Part shown: one piece after another, positions 31,855 to 40,503 of the stretch
Numbering within the stretch: position 1 is the first letter of the stretch
How the letters are laid out: every line of letters begins with the position of its first letter
Assembly (NCBI RefSeq): GCF_031426495.1
Contig: NZ_JANPLK010000009.1
Coordinates: forward strand, 1 to 64,000
Reading direction: 5' to 3'
DNA: 64,000 nt
Source of the DNA: Gemmatimonas sp.
Lineage (GTDB): Bacteria > Gemmatimonadota > Gemmatimonadetes > Gemmatimonadales > Gemmatimonadaceae
Program-made: the position numbers and the translations under genes
Notes under the pieces: model-generated
Database searches by the model: none
Told to the model about the DNA's origin: nothing
The model's input: only the letters and a program-made list of their open reading frames with translations

Positions 31855-32009
31855 GCGCTAAGAGTGAACTGCGCTAAGAATCAACAGCGCCAAGAATAAA
31901 CTGCGCTAAGAATGAGAAGCGCGAAGCGCGCTGCTGTTCCTTCGCGGTTGATTCTTAGCGCGGTTGACTTTTAGCGCCGTTGATTCTTAGCGCCGTTCAC
32001 TCTTAGCGC
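31855..32009. repeat. inverted array of 16-bp units (four per arm)
   Basis: Left arm: units GCGCTAAGAGTGAACT (31855), GCGCTAAGAATCAACA (31871), GCGCCAAGAATAAACT (31887), GCGCTAAGAATGAGAA (31903). A spacer of 27 bp containing GCGCGAAGCGCGC follows. The right arm holds reversed units GGTTGATTCTTAGCGC (31946), GGTTGACTTTTAGCGC (31962), CGTTGATTCTTAGCGC (31978), CGTTCACTCTTAGCGC (31994). Outer units pair best (unit 1 with the last, unit 2 with the third), so the whole can fold into one hairpin of about 64 bp per arm. It fills the gap between two convergent genes and could be a bidirectional terminator or a mobile palindromic repeat. Confidence 0.9.
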
Positions 32010-32028
32010 TTCTCGTAGTTCCCAGCTA

Positions 32029-32907
32029 TCACACCGTAAGCGCCAGTCCTTCCCACGCCGCCAGTACCCGCAGCGTGCTCCCAGTCGCGGTCGCCATTGC
32101 GCGGCTCTCTTCGACCATGCGCTCTATCGTGTCGTCATCGCGATCGGGATGATGGTGAAACAAGACCAGCATGCCGGCGCCGCATTCGATCGCCAGGCGC
32201 GTGGCCTCGAGCGACGAGGAGTGACCCCAGCCGACATGCTTGGGCAATTCGCTGTCGAGATACGTGGCGTCGTGAATGAGCACCGGGACGTCGCGCAGGA
32301 ACGCCGTGAGCTTGACCCGCCACGCCCCGGCGGCCTCCGACTCGTCGGCATACCCCAGTTCATTGTCAGGCGCGTACGCCACCGCCGGCCCGTGCTCGTC
32401 ATCGAAGCGCAACACGGCCGCTTCGCCCGGATGTCGCGCGGCGAAGCGATGCACATGTGACGTGCCGACCTGGCGAGCGTTGGAGAGGTCCCAGTCGCAC
32501 ACGTCGAGTCGGCTGCGAATGCCGTCGACGTAGGGAAACATCGGCGGCGAGAGCAGGGCATCGACGAACGGTTGCAGCGAGGCCGTTTCGCCGTCGCCGC
32601 AGCAGATCCCGACTTCGCGCGCTTGCGTGATCAGCGGCGCGAAATGCGACAATCCCAGCACATGGTCGCTGTGCCGATGCGACAGGAAAATGTGTGCCGT
32701 GCGATCGTCGCCGTCGCTCATGAGCTGCGCACCCAGCGCCCGGATGCCGGTGCCGGCGTCGAGAATCAACAGGCCGTCGTCGTGTGCGCGCAGCTCGACG
32801 CACGGCGTGTTGCCACCGTACCGCACCGTGCGCGGTCCCGGACTGGGACAAGTACCTCTGGTTCCCCAGAAGCGTATCCGGAACCGCGGCGGGACCCCCG
32901 ACGGCAT
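32029..32907 (-). CDS. metallo-beta-lactamase-fold hydrolase (PhnP-like)
   Basis: 292 residues. The MBL core has metal motif SHRHSDHVLGL (HxHxDH), the glycine-rich WGTRGTCPSPGP opening, LLILDAGTGIRALG, VLIHDATYLDSEL with the bridging Asp, GHSSSLEATRLAIE and LVLFHHHPDRDDD. The GTRG- and C-containing opening and overall size resemble phosphoribosyl-1,2-cyclic-phosphate phosphodiesterases (PhnP) and tRNase Z relatives, but no phosphonate genes are nearby. It is cytosolic. The CRP/FNR regulator gene lies 22 bp upstream on the same strand, so the two are likely one transcript. Confidence 0.88.
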   Translation of the reverse strand: MPSGVPPRFRIRFWGTRGTCPSPGPRTVRYGGNTPCVELRAHDDGLLILDAGTGIRALGAQLMSDGDDRTAHIFLSHRHSDHVLGLSHFAPLITQAREVGICCGDGETASLQPFVDALLSPPMFPYVDGIRSRLDVCDWDLSNARQVGTSHVHRFAARHPGEAAVLRFDDEHGPAVAYAPDNELGYADESEAAGAWRVKLTAFLRDVPVLIHDATYLDSELPKHVGWGHSSSLEATRLAIECGAGMLVLFHHHPDRDDDTIERMVEESRAMATATGSTLRVLAAWEGLALTV

Positions 32908-32929
32908 CTGTGACGAATCGGGGGCGAAA

Positions 32930-33664
32930 TCAGCCGCGCGGACGGGCGCGCGCTTCCAGCGCCGCCCGATCCACGATCGTGACCACGCGACGCTGCACGG
33001 AGATCAGTCCCTTCTCCTGGAACTCGGCCATCGCACGCGACACCGTCTCGCGGCTGGCGCCGATCATTTGCGCGATCGTCTGGTGCGTGAGCTGCTTGAC
33101 CAGCGTGGCCGGTTCACCGGGCGTCGCGTGCTCCAGCAGGACCTTGGCCACACGACCCGGCACGTCGAGCAGCACCAGGCTGCCGATCGTACCATCGGCC
33201 TGACGAAGGCGGCGCGACAGCTCGACCATCAAGCCCCACGCCACCTGCGGGCTCGTTTCTACCTGACGGCGGAAATCGGCCCGGCGCAGCACCAACAGGC
33301 TGGACGGCTGCGTGGCGACCACGTGGGCGGAACGCGGACGGCCGTCGATGAGCGAGAGCTCTCCGAAGTGGTCGCCCACGTTGAGGACGTTGAGAATGAC
33401 TTCGCGGCCGTCGTCGCCGATGAGCACGACTTTGACTTCACCTGAACGCACGACAAACAGCGCGTCGCCGGGGTCGCCTTCGGTGACGATCATCGCCCCC
33501 TTGGCAAAGCGTTGCTCACGCGTGAGCTCGGCAAAGCCACGCACAGCCGACCGCTCGAGTTCGCGGAATAGCGGGACGGTGGCCAGAAAGTCGGTGATCC
33601 GATCGAGCGAAACGCTCATCGTGGGCGGTGTGAATCGCAGAGGAGTAGTTCCGAACGTTACCAT
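32930..33664 (-). CDS. CRP/FNR-family transcriptional regulator
   Basis: 244 residues. The cyclic-nucleotide-binding domain (about 20-135) has FAKGAMIVTEGDPGDALFVV, HFGELSLIDGRPRSAHVVA and a phosphate-binding-cassette-like RPRSA. The C-helix is followed by a Crp-type winged HTH with LTHQTIAQMIGASRETVSRA. The GEL/RPRSA residues resemble cAMP-binding CRP more than FNR, and no FNR cysteine cluster is present. I keep the first ATG because GAGG lies 9 bases upstream; MSVSLDRI at 33619 is an alternative. It is divergent from prfA across a 260-bp gap in which I see no clear dyad. Confidence 0.92.
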   Translation of the reverse strand: MVTFGTTPLRFTPPTMSVSLDRITDFLATVPLFRELERSAVRGFAELTREQRFAKGAMIVTEGDPGDALFVVRSGEVKVVLIGDDGREVILNVLNVGDHFGELSLIDGRPRSAHVVATQPSSLLVLRRADFRRQVETSPQVAWGLMVELSRRLRQADGTIGSLVLLDVPGRVAKVLLEHATPGEPATLVKQLTHQTIAQMIGASRETVSRAMAEFQEKGLISVQRRVVTIVDRAALEARARPRG

Positions 33665-33925
33665 CGTGTGTCACCTCGGGGGGCCGGTGCCCTCGCGGGT
33701 GTCCCGTGAAGGTACCAAGGTGGAGAAAGGAGGCAAGCGGACAGCCGAGGCCTCCGAACCTGCTCTGGAGTGTCGAACGCGGTTATCTTTCGGTGATACC
33801 CGGGACATCCGTGTAGGTCCGCGCTTCGGTCGATATTTCCGACCCGCAAGAAGAGTACGATGCACGTCACGTGCCTCGCCGTGACCGGTATCACGAAGCC
33901 TTTCGAACTCGAGCACACCCTCTCA

Positions 33926-34996
33926 ATGCTGACCCATCTTCGCGACCGCATGGCCGACGCGTTGCGTCGCGCCACCGAAGTGGAGCAGCTGCTGGCCGAC
34001 CCGGAAACGGTGAAGGACGCGCCGCGGCTTGCTGCACTCGGTCGCGAGCATCATCGCCTGGCCGAAGTTGTTCAAAAAGTGAACCGCTACACCAAGGCCG
34101 AGGCCGAACTCGCCGATGCGCGAGAGATGGCCAATGGTGACGACGCCGACTTTGCGGCTGAAGCCAGAGCCGAAGTCGAGCGGCTCGAGCAGGAGTGCAC
34201 GGGGCTGGAGAAGGCGCTGCTGCCACTGCTGATTCCGCGCGACCCGCTCGATGATCGACCTGCCATCTTCGAATTACGGGCCGGCACTGGTGGTGACGAA
34301 GCCGCCCTGTTTGCCGCCGACTTGCTGCGCATGTACACGCGCTTCATCGAACGGAAAGGCTGGCGTATCGAAGGCATCTCGTACTCCGACGGCACGCTCG
34401 GCGGTGTGAAGGAAGCGGTGTTCAAGGTGATCGGCGACGGTGCATTCGGCATGCTGCGCTGGGAGTCGGGGGTGCATCGCGTGCAACGCGTGCCGGCCAC
34501 CGAATCGCAGGGCCGTATTCACACCTCGGCGGCTACGGTGGCGGTGCTGCCGGAAGCCGAAGAAGTCGACGTCAAGATCGAAGACAAGGATCTTCGCATC
34601 GACGTGTTCCGCTCGTCGGGACCCGGAGGGCAGAGCGTGAATACCACCGACTCCGCCGTGCGCATTACGCACATTCCGACCGGCTTGGTGGTGTCGCAGC
34701 AGGACCAGAAGTCGCAGCTGCAGAACAAGGCCAAGGGCATGGAAGTGCTGCGCGCGCGGTTGCTCGATCTCCGGTTGTCCGAGCAGGAAGCCGAGCGGTC
34801 GCGCATGCGCAAATCGCAGGTGTCCACCGGCGACCGGTCGGCCAAGATCCGCACTTACAACTTTCCGCAGGGTCGGGTCACCGATCATCGCGTGGGCGTG
34901 ACGCTGTACGATATCGATCGGGTGCTCGACGGCGATCTGGGACCGTTCCTCGACGCGATCGCGCTGGCGAACGCGGAAGAGAGCCTGAGTGGCTGA
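33926..34996 (+). CDS. prfA: peptide chain release factor 1
   Basis: 356 residues from MLTHLRDRMADAL; the open frame reaches back to 33860, but RF1 normally starts here. The stop-codon-recognition tripeptide is PAT in RVPATESQGRIHTS (RF1 PxT type, reading UAA and UAG). The catalytic GGQ is in SSGPGGQSVNTTDSAVRITH, and its Gln is the substrate of PrmC encoded next. The N-terminal coiled region and domain order are standard. The stop overlaps the prmC GTG by 8 bp. Confidence 0.97.
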   Translation: MLTHLRDRMADALRRATEVEQLLADPETVKDAPRLAALGREHHRLAEVVQKVNRYTKAEAELADAREMANGDDADFAAEARAEVERLEQECTGLEKALLPLLIPRDPLDDRPAIFELRAGTGGDEAALFAADLLRMYTRFIERKGWRIEGISYSDGTLGGVKEAVFKVIGDGAFGMLRWESGVHRVQRVPATESQGRIHTSAATVAVLPEAEEVDVKIEDKDLRIDVFRSSGPGGQSVNTTDSAVRITHIPTGLVVSQQDQKSQLQNKAKGMEVLRARLLDLRLSEQEAERSRMRKSQVSTGDRSAKIRTYNFPQGRVTDHRVGVTLYDIDRVLDGDLGPFLDAIALANAEESLSG

Positions 34997-35906
34997 CACC
35001 GCGCGGCTGCTGCGTGATGTGCTGCACGACGCCGCGCGGCTGCTCTCGGAGTCGACGTCGCTCACCGCAGAAGCCCATGCGGAGGGCGCATCGCTCGATG
35101 CCGACCGCGAGTCCCGTTGGCTGGTGTCGGCGGTGCTGGATATCGCACCGGGCGAAGTGGGACGACTGCTGTCGGTCGGCTACCGCGTATCCAGCGTACG
35201 GTCGGCGCACATCGAAGCGGCCGCGCGTCGCCGGGCGACCGGAGAACCAGCCGCCTACTGTGTGGGCAGCGCCCCCTTTCGGGAGCTGGTCCTGCAGGTC
35301 GACCGGCGGGTGCTCATTCCGCGTCCGGAAACGGAAATCGTGGTCGGTGAGGCGTTGCGGATCACGTCAGGGCGCCCGGGCGGGACGGCGGTCGATATCG
35401 GCACTGGGTCCGGCGCCATCGCCCTGAGTCTGGCCACGGAAGGTCGGTTCGAGCGAGTGATCGCGACGGACCTCTCCGACGACGCACTGGCCGTGGCAAC
35501 GGCGAACGCGGCGCAGGTGGCCATTGCGCAGCCCGCAGCGGCGCCCGTGGAGTTCCGGCAGGGGGCTGATCTGGCCCCGCTTGGAGGAGTCCAGGCCCGT
35601 GTGATTGTGTCCAACCCGCCCTACATTGCGTACAGCGAAGCGGCCGGCCTACCGCGCAGTGTGCGGGATTGGGAGCCCACGGTCGCGCTCGTGGCGGCTC
35701 ATGACGGCATGGCGCGCTACGATGCCATCCTGACGGGCGCTCACCGCCTGCTGGAGCCGTTCGGCTGGGTGGTGTTCGAGGTGGATGCCCGGCGCGCGCA
35801 ACAGACCGCGGCCCTGGCAATCACTCGTGGGTATCAGCAGGTACAGGTCGTGCGCGATCTCACCGGTCGCGAACGCGTGGTGCTCGCGCAGCACGTTCCG
35901 GCATAA
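34989..35906 (+). CDS. prmC: release-factor glutamine N5-methyltransferase
   Basis: 305 residues, GTG start inside the end of prfA. A short helical N-terminal domain (DRESRWLVSAVLDI) precedes a class-I SAM methyltransferase with VDIGTGSGAIALSLA and the diagnostic NPPY motif in VSNPPYIAYSE. LIPRPETEIVV is also typical. It methylates the GGQ glutamine of RF1 and RF2, and gene order prfA-prmC is widespread. The stretch between SAM and NPPY motifs contains an Ala-rich insert (AQVAIAQPAAAPVEF). Confidence 0.95.
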   Translation: MADTARLLRDVLHDAARLLSESTSLTAEAHAEGASLDADRESRWLVSAVLDIAPGEVGRLLSVGYRVSSVRSAHIEAAARRRATGEPAAYCVGSAPFRELVLQVDRRVLIPRPETEIVVGEALRITSGRPGGTAVDIGTGSGAIALSLATEGRFERVIATDLSDDALAVATANAAQVAIAQPAAAPVEFRQGADLAPLGGVQARVIVSNPPYIAYSEAAGLPRSVRDWEPTVALVAAHDGMARYDAILTGAHRLLEPFGWVVFEVDARRAQQTAALAITRGYQQVQVVRDLTGRERVVLAQHVPA

Positions 35907-35949
35907 TTCTCACTTCATTGCTTCTACTCGGCCGAGGAGGCCGATCTCC

Positions 35950-36300
35950 ATGCTCGAAAGCAAGGCGAAGGACCTCGGCCGCACGATCGGTCAAAGCGAC
36001 GAGTACAAGGCCGTGAAGCGCAGCAGCGAGGCGCTGAACGCCGATCGCGAAGCGACCACGGTGCTGCGACAGATGGAGAAGATCCGCCAGGATGCGCAGG
36101 CGATGATCGATCGCGGCGAAGAGCCGACGAACGAGATGGAGCAGCAGCTCGACACGCTGCTGCAGCAGGTGCAGGTGAACAGCGCCTATCAGGCCGCGAT
36201 CTCGGCGCAGGACAACTTTGACAAGCTGATGCTGCGCGTGAATCAGTGGATCGCCGATGGCATCCGTACGGGTGCCACCAGCTCGATCATTCTTGGCTGA
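35950..36300 (+). CDS. YlbF/YmcA-family protein
   Basis: 116 residues from MLESKAKDLG, GAGG nearby upstream (35936-35939). All-helical: LGRTIGQSDEYKAVKRSSEA, then QMEKIRQDAQAMIDRGEEP and VNSAYQAAISAQDNFDKLM match the Com_YlbF pattern. In Bacillus the relatives YlbF and YmcA help RNase Y and affect competence and sporulation; the role outside Firmicutes is unknown. No iron-sulfur cysteines are present. It sits between prmC and tmk in a compact plus-strand run. Confidence 0.85.
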   Translation: MLESKAKDLGRTIGQSDEYKAVKRSSEALNADREATTVLRQMEKIRQDAQAMIDRGEEPTNEMEQQLDTLLQQVQVNSAYQAAISAQDNFDKLMLRVNQWIADGIRTGATSSIILG

Positions 36301-36310
36301 TCGGCCAGTC

Positions 36311-37021
36311 ATGTCGGGCGTCGCAGGCGGGTGCTTCATCGTATTGGAAGGCGGTGAGGGGGTCGGCAAGACGACGCAGTGGCGTCGGCTGGCCGACGCG
36401 CTTACCGTGGCCGGTCACGATGTGGTGCCACTGCGCGAGCCCGGAGGTACGCCGGCGGGAGACGCGCTGCGCGCCGTGCTGCTCGAACCGTCGTCGGCAC
36501 TCACGCCCGAAACCGAGGCGCTGTTGTTCGCCGCCTCGCGCGCACAGTTGGTGCGCGATGTGATCACACCGGCACTGCGCCGCGGTGCGGTCGTGCTGGT
36601 CGATCGGTTCCTGTTGTCGACCTACGCGTATCAGGGTCGCGGTCGCGCGCTGTCACTGGCGGCGCTGCGTGATGTGAATGCGTTCGCGACGGCTGGACTC
36701 GCCCCTGATCTCACGTTGCTGTTGTCCCTGCCGCTCGACGAGTCGATGGCGCGCATGCATGCGCGCGGAAGTGCCGATCGTATGGAGCGTGAGGATGCTG
36801 CGTTTCATCGCCGCGTGCGCGCGGCGTTCGACGACGCGCTCGATCCAGCATGGCAGGCCCAGCATCCCGAGATCGGCCCCGTCGTCGCCATCGAGGCGGG
36901 CGGCGACGCCGACGTGGTAACAACGCGTTGTCTGGCGGCATTGGCCACGAAGTGGCCTCATCGTTTTTCCGAGGTGCAGGTGGAGCGTCCGTTGTCTGCC
37001 GTACAGGTGACCCATGGCTGA
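36311..37021 (+). CDS. tmk: thymidylate kinase
   Basis: 236 residues from MSGVAGGCFIVLEGGEGV. P-loop LEGGEGVGKTTQW, the DR(F/Y) motif VDRFLLSTYAYQG, and LREPGGTPAGDALR where dTMP kinases have the REPGGT block. It phosphorylates dTMP to dTDP in the cytosol. The region after LLSLPLDESMARMHARG holds a lid with SADRMERED, giving an E. coli-like type II lid pattern. The stop overlaps the ctpA ATG by 8 bp. Confidence 0.96.
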   Translation: MSGVAGGCFIVLEGGEGVGKTTQWRRLADALTVAGHDVVPLREPGGTPAGDALRAVLLEPSSALTPETEALLFAASRAQLVRDVITPALRRGAVVLVDRFLLSTYAYQGRGRALSLAALRDVNAFATAGLAPDLTLLLSLPLDESMARMHARGSADRMEREDAAFHRRVRAAFDDALDPAWQAQHPEIGPVVAIEAGGDADVVTTRCLAALATKWPHRFSEVQVERPLSAVQVTHG

Positions 37022-38663
37022 GACGCTGCCGGATACGCCGCGCAGTTCCCGGCGTCGATCGCGAACGATCGCGGCGGCTGCGCTGTTCGTCGCGCTGCTG
37101 TCGCTTGGTGGCTGGTGGGCCGGTCGTGATTTGACCGCCGGTACTCGACAGGTCCGTGCGCCACTCGGCGGTGCACGCCTATTCGATCAGGTCGTCGCGG
37201 CGGTGGCGCAGAAATACGTGGACTCGCTCGATGGCAGCGCGCTGTACGAGAAGGCGGTATCCGGATTGCTGCGCGAGCTCAAGGACCCGTATACATCGTA
37301 TCTCACCGACGACCGCCTGCGCCGGTTGAATGAGCAGATCAGCGGTACCTATGCCGGCGTGGGGTTGCAGATCGACATCCGCGATAGCTGGCCGGTGGTG
37401 ATCGAGCCGATCGTTGGTGGTCCTTCGGAACGTGCTGGCGTGCTGGTGGGCGATCGCATCGTACTGGTCGGCAAGGAGTCGACGCGGGGATGGTCGCGCG
37501 AGGAAACGTCGAAGGCGATGCGCGGGGCGCCGGGATCGAGCGTCGCGTTTACCGTGGAACGCGGTGACTCGCGCGTGAACTTCACGTTGTTGCGCGACAA
37601 GGTGCATCTGCGCGCGGTGCAGCGCGTGCAGTTGCTGCAGAACGGCGTGGGCTATGTGGATGTGAACGTGTTCAGCGCGCAGACGGCCACGGAGCTGAGC
37701 GTGGCGGTGGATTCCGTCGTGAAGCTTGGCGCGCGTTCGCTGATCATGGATCTGCGTGGCAATCCGGGCGGACTGCTGGAGCAGGGTGTCGCAGTGGCCG
37801 AGCTGTTCCTCGATCGCGGGCAGAGCATCGTGCAGCTTCGCGCGCGTCCGGGCTCGCAACCGCAGGTGTTCACGGATAGTCAGCCGCAGCGTTGGCCGAC
37901 GTTACCGTTGGCGGTGCTGGTGGATCGCGCCAGCGCGAGCGCCTCGGAGATCGTGGCTGGCGCGTTGCAGGATCACGATCGCGCGATTGTGCTGGGCGTG
38001 ACGTCGTTCGGAAAGGGCAGTGCGCAGAACGTGTATCCGCTCTCGAGCGGCGGCGCACTGCGACTCACCACCGCGCGCTGGTACACGCCGGTCGGTCGCA
38101 GCATCAATCGTCCGGCACCGCGCGACCGCGACGAAGAGCCCGAAGACAGCGCCGAAGTGACGCTACCCGATACGATCCGTCCGCGTTTTCGTACCGATGC
38201 GGGGCGCACCGTGTTCGGCGGTGGTGGCATCACGCCCGACGTGATCATGAGCGACACCACCGCGCCGATGCAGGTACAGTCGTTGGCGCGCGCCATGGGC
38301 AAGAACGCGGGAGCCTATCGCGACGCCGTCGCCAAACAGGCCCAAGCGCAGAAGCGGAAGCTGATCGGTCCGGGCGACCCGGTCACGCCGGCGATGCTCG
38401 ATGCGCTGTATGCCGATCTGGTGGGCCGCGGCGTGGCGCCGCCGCGCTCCGTGTTCGACAGCGCGTCTCCGTGGATCTCACGGTCACTCGGTTACGAGAT
38501 GACGCGGGTGGCCTTCGGTGCGGATGCTGATTTCCTGCGGCGCACGCAGGACGACAGTGCACTCCATCGTGCGATGCAACTGCTCCAGGGTGCGCGCAGC
38601 CCGCGTGATGTGTTCTCGAAGCTCGAGAAGCGCGCGGTCGAAGTACCGGCCGCCATTCGCTAG
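37014..38663 (+). CDS. C-terminal processing peptidase, S41 family
   Basis: 549 residues. An N-terminal membrane anchor (IAAAALFVALLSLGGWWAG) precedes a cap/PDZ region (SGTYAGVGLQIDI, GPSERAGVLVGDRIVLV). The S41 catalytic core has the nucleophile Ser in DRASASASEIVAGALQ and the lysine base in TSFGKGSAQNVYPL. A C-terminal extension of about 160 residues is helical. Such periplasmic Ser/Lys proteases trim or degrade envelope proteins. It overlaps tmk by 8 bp and converges with lolA, whose stop lies 9 bp away, leaving no room for a separate terminator. Confidence 0.93.
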   Translation: MAETLPDTPRSSRRRSRTIAAAALFVALLSLGGWWAGRDLTAGTRQVRAPLGGARLFDQVVAAVAQKYVDSLDGSALYEKAVSGLLRELKDPYTSYLTDDRLRRLNEQISGTYAGVGLQIDIRDSWPVVIEPIVGGPSERAGVLVGDRIVLVGKESTRGWSREETSKAMRGAPGSSVAFTVERGDSRVNFTLLRDKVHLRAVQRVQLLQNGVGYVDVNVFSAQTATELSVAVDSVVKLGARSLIMDLRGNPGGLLEQGVAVAELFLDRGQSIVQLRARPGSQPQVFTDSQPQRWPTLPLAVLVDRASASASEIVAGALQDHDRAIVLGVTSFGKGSAQNVYPLSSGGALRLTTARWYTPVGRSINRPAPRDRDEEPEDSAEVTLPDTIRPRFRTDAGRTVFGGGGITPDVIMSDTTAPMQVQSLARAMGKNAGAYRDAVAKQAQAQKRKLIGPGDPVTPAMLDALYADLVGRGVAPPRSVFDSASPWISRSLGYEMTRVAFGADADFLRRTQDDSALHRAMQLLQGARSPRDVFSKLEKRAVEVPAAIR

Positions 38664-38672
38664 CGAAAGGCG

Positions 38673-39386
38673 TTAACGACTGCCGGGCAGCTTCGTCGAG
38701 ACCTTCACGCCCTTGGGTGTGACGAACTTGAATGCGTCCTTCGGGAGCGTCGCGTCGGGCAGCCAGCTGGTGAGCGTGATGGTACGATCGACGCCTTGGC
38801 TGTCGAGCACCTGCACGCGCACCGGTCGTGCCTCTTTGTCGTCGAGCCAGAGCACCGCCTTGCTGAACGGTACCGAGCTCGCGCTCTTGGGCACCAGCTG
38901 CACACGACGCGTGGCGCGGCCGTCGATGGGCATGTTCTCGCCGCCCGTGATCGTGAACGCGCGGCGCGGCGTGTCGAGCAGTTGACCGAGCAGATCGGCC
39001 ACAATGGCGCCGTCGGCATCGGCTGGCAGCTTCAACACCTGGCCCGGCGTGCTGCTGGGCAGATACACCCACAGACTCTTGCCGTCGCCCACTATGCGAT
39101 CGCCGGCCGGATCGGTGAACGTGATCGAAACCCGATTCGGCCGCTCCTGCACGAACACACCACGTGAAGCGACGGTACGGCCCAAGATCGGATTGCTGAT
39201 CTTCTGATCGAAGTTCGCCTGCAGCGTGCGCGTGGTCGACCAGGATTTCGCCACGCGCGCGTAGGCGGCTTCGGCGTCGGCAACGGTCTGGGCTGAGAGC
39301 GCCGCTGTCGCGGGCAGGGCCATGGCGACGGCCGCCGACAGCGCGCGGCCGAGAGCGCGGGCCGGAACTCGATTCATGATGATCAT
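38673..39386 (-). CDS. lolA: outer-membrane lipoprotein carrier protein LolA-like
   Basis: About 237 residues. I place the start at MIIMNRVPAR (39386); the ATG three codons later is equally possible, and the 36 codons further upstream are not protein-like. The signal peptide ends near ALSAQ. The mature LolA fold shows WSTTRTLQANFDQ, GVFVQERPNRVSITF, GDGKSLWVYLPS and LLDTPRRAFTIT. It chaperones lipoproteins across the periplasm. The central region is typical of LolA rather than LolB, which would carry a lipobox. It is the last gene of the minus-strand run beginning at 48838. Confidence 0.88.
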   Translation of the reverse strand: MIIMNRVPARALGRALSAAVAMALPATAALSAQTVADAEAAYARVAKSWSTTRTLQANFDQKISNPILGRTVASRGVFVQERPNRVSITFTDPAGDRIVGDGKSLWVYLPSSTPGQVLKLPADADGAIVADLLGQLLDTPRRAFTITGGENMPIDGRATRRVQLVPKSASSVPFSKAVLWLDDKEARPVRVQVLDSQGVDRTITLTSWLPDATLPKDAFKFVTPKGVKVSTKLPGSR

Positions 39387-39459
39387 AGGACTAATTACAC
39401 GCGGGGGCAGAGCAGGTGCCCGTGGCGGACACCTGCTGAACGTCAGATCGTACTGCGTG

Positions 39460-40494
39460 TCACTGAACCGGCGTCGGTGCCAGTTGACGATCAATGGCTC
39501 CGGCGATCAGACGCAGCTGCCGAACGAGCTCGGAGAACTGTTCCGGATACAGCGACTGCGCGCCATCGGAGAGCGCCTTGTCGGGCGTGGGATGCACTTC
39601 CACGAGAATGCCGTCGGCACCGGCGGCGACCGCAGCGCGCGCCATCGGTGTCACTTTGTCGCGCAGTCCCGTGCCATGGCTCGGATCGGCCATGATCGGC
39701 AGGTGCGACAGCTTCTGCACCACGGGAATGGCCGTGAGATCGAAGAGATTGCGCGTCGCGCTGTCGAAGGTGCGCACGCCACGCTCACAGAGAATCACGT
39801 TCGGGTTGCCTTCCGACAGCACGTACTCGGCGCTGAGCAGCAGATCGTTGATCGTGGCCGCCATACCGCGCTTGAGCAACACCGGCTTGCCGAGCTTGCC
39901 CACGTGACGCAAAAGCGAATAGTTCTGCATGTTGCGCGCGCCGATCTGGATGCAATCGGCATACTCGGCCACCATGTCGGCGCCGCGCTCATCCATCGCT
40001 TCGGTGACGATCGCGAGGCCGGTTTCATTGCGCGCGAGGGCGAGCAGCTTGAGCCCCTCGAGGCCAAGGCCTTGGAAGGCGTACGGCGACGAACGCGGCT
40101 TGAAGGCGCCGCCACGCAGGGCATGCGCACCGGCGTTCCGTACCGCATGGGCCGACGCCAGAATCTGCGCTTCACTCTCCACCGAACACGGCCCTGCGAA
40201 CACCACGACATCGCTGCCGCCCACGCGCACGCCCGGCGCGATCTCCACGATCGTGTTCTCGTTCTTCCATTCGCGCGAGGCCTGGCGATACGGCTTCTGC
40301 ACGATGAGGACGTTCGCCACGCCGGGCAGCCCCTCGATGTACGACCAATCCACCTGCGCGTCATCGCCCAGGAGACCGATCGCCGTGCGCACGGCGCCCG
40401 GCATGGGAAGGGGCTTGAAGCCCTGTCGCACGATCTCGTCGCAGACCTTGTCGATGTCGGCGGCGCTCGCATTGGGCTGCATTACGACCAGCAT
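39460..40494 (-). CDS. aroF: 3-deoxy-7-phosphoheptulonate (DAHP) synthase, AroF/Thermotoga type
   Basis: 344 residues. The N-terminal ferredoxin-like regulatory domain (1-80; MLVVMQPNASAADIDKV) is followed by a TIM-barrel catalytic domain: VVFAGPCSVESEAQIL, LRGGAFKPRSSPYAFQGLG, VLLKRGMAATINDLLLSAEY, ILCERGVRTFD, MADPSHGTGLRDKV. This is the type I-beta layout, as in Thermotoga, where the N-terminal domain mediates feedback inhibition by aromatic amino acids. It condenses phosphoenolpyruvate and erythrose-4-phosphate, the first shikimate step. It begins 9 bp after an MBL hydrolase gene and is followed by lolA. Confidence 0.96.
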   Translation of the reverse strand: MLVVMQPNASAADIDKVCDEIVRQGFKPLPMPGAVRTAIGLLGDDAQVDWSYIEGLPGVANVLIVQKPYRQASREWKNENTIVEIAPGVRVGGSDVVVFAGPCSVESEAQILASAHAVRNAGAHALRGGAFKPRSSPYAFQGLGLEGLKLLALARNETGLAIVTEAMDERGADMVAEYADCIQIGARNMQNYSLLRHVGKLGKPVLLKRGMAATINDLLLSAEYVLSEGNPNVILCERGVRTFDSATRNLFDLTAIPVVQKLSHLPIMADPSHGTGLRDKVTPMARAAVAAGADGILVEVHPTPDKALSDGAQSLYPEQFSELVRQLRLIAGAIDRQLAPTPVQ

Positions 40495-40503
40495 GTCACG
40501 TCC

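Noticed and set aside
31855..32009. CRISPR array
   Set aside because: The 16-bp units are contiguous, with no spacers, and invert around a centre. No cas genes are nearby.
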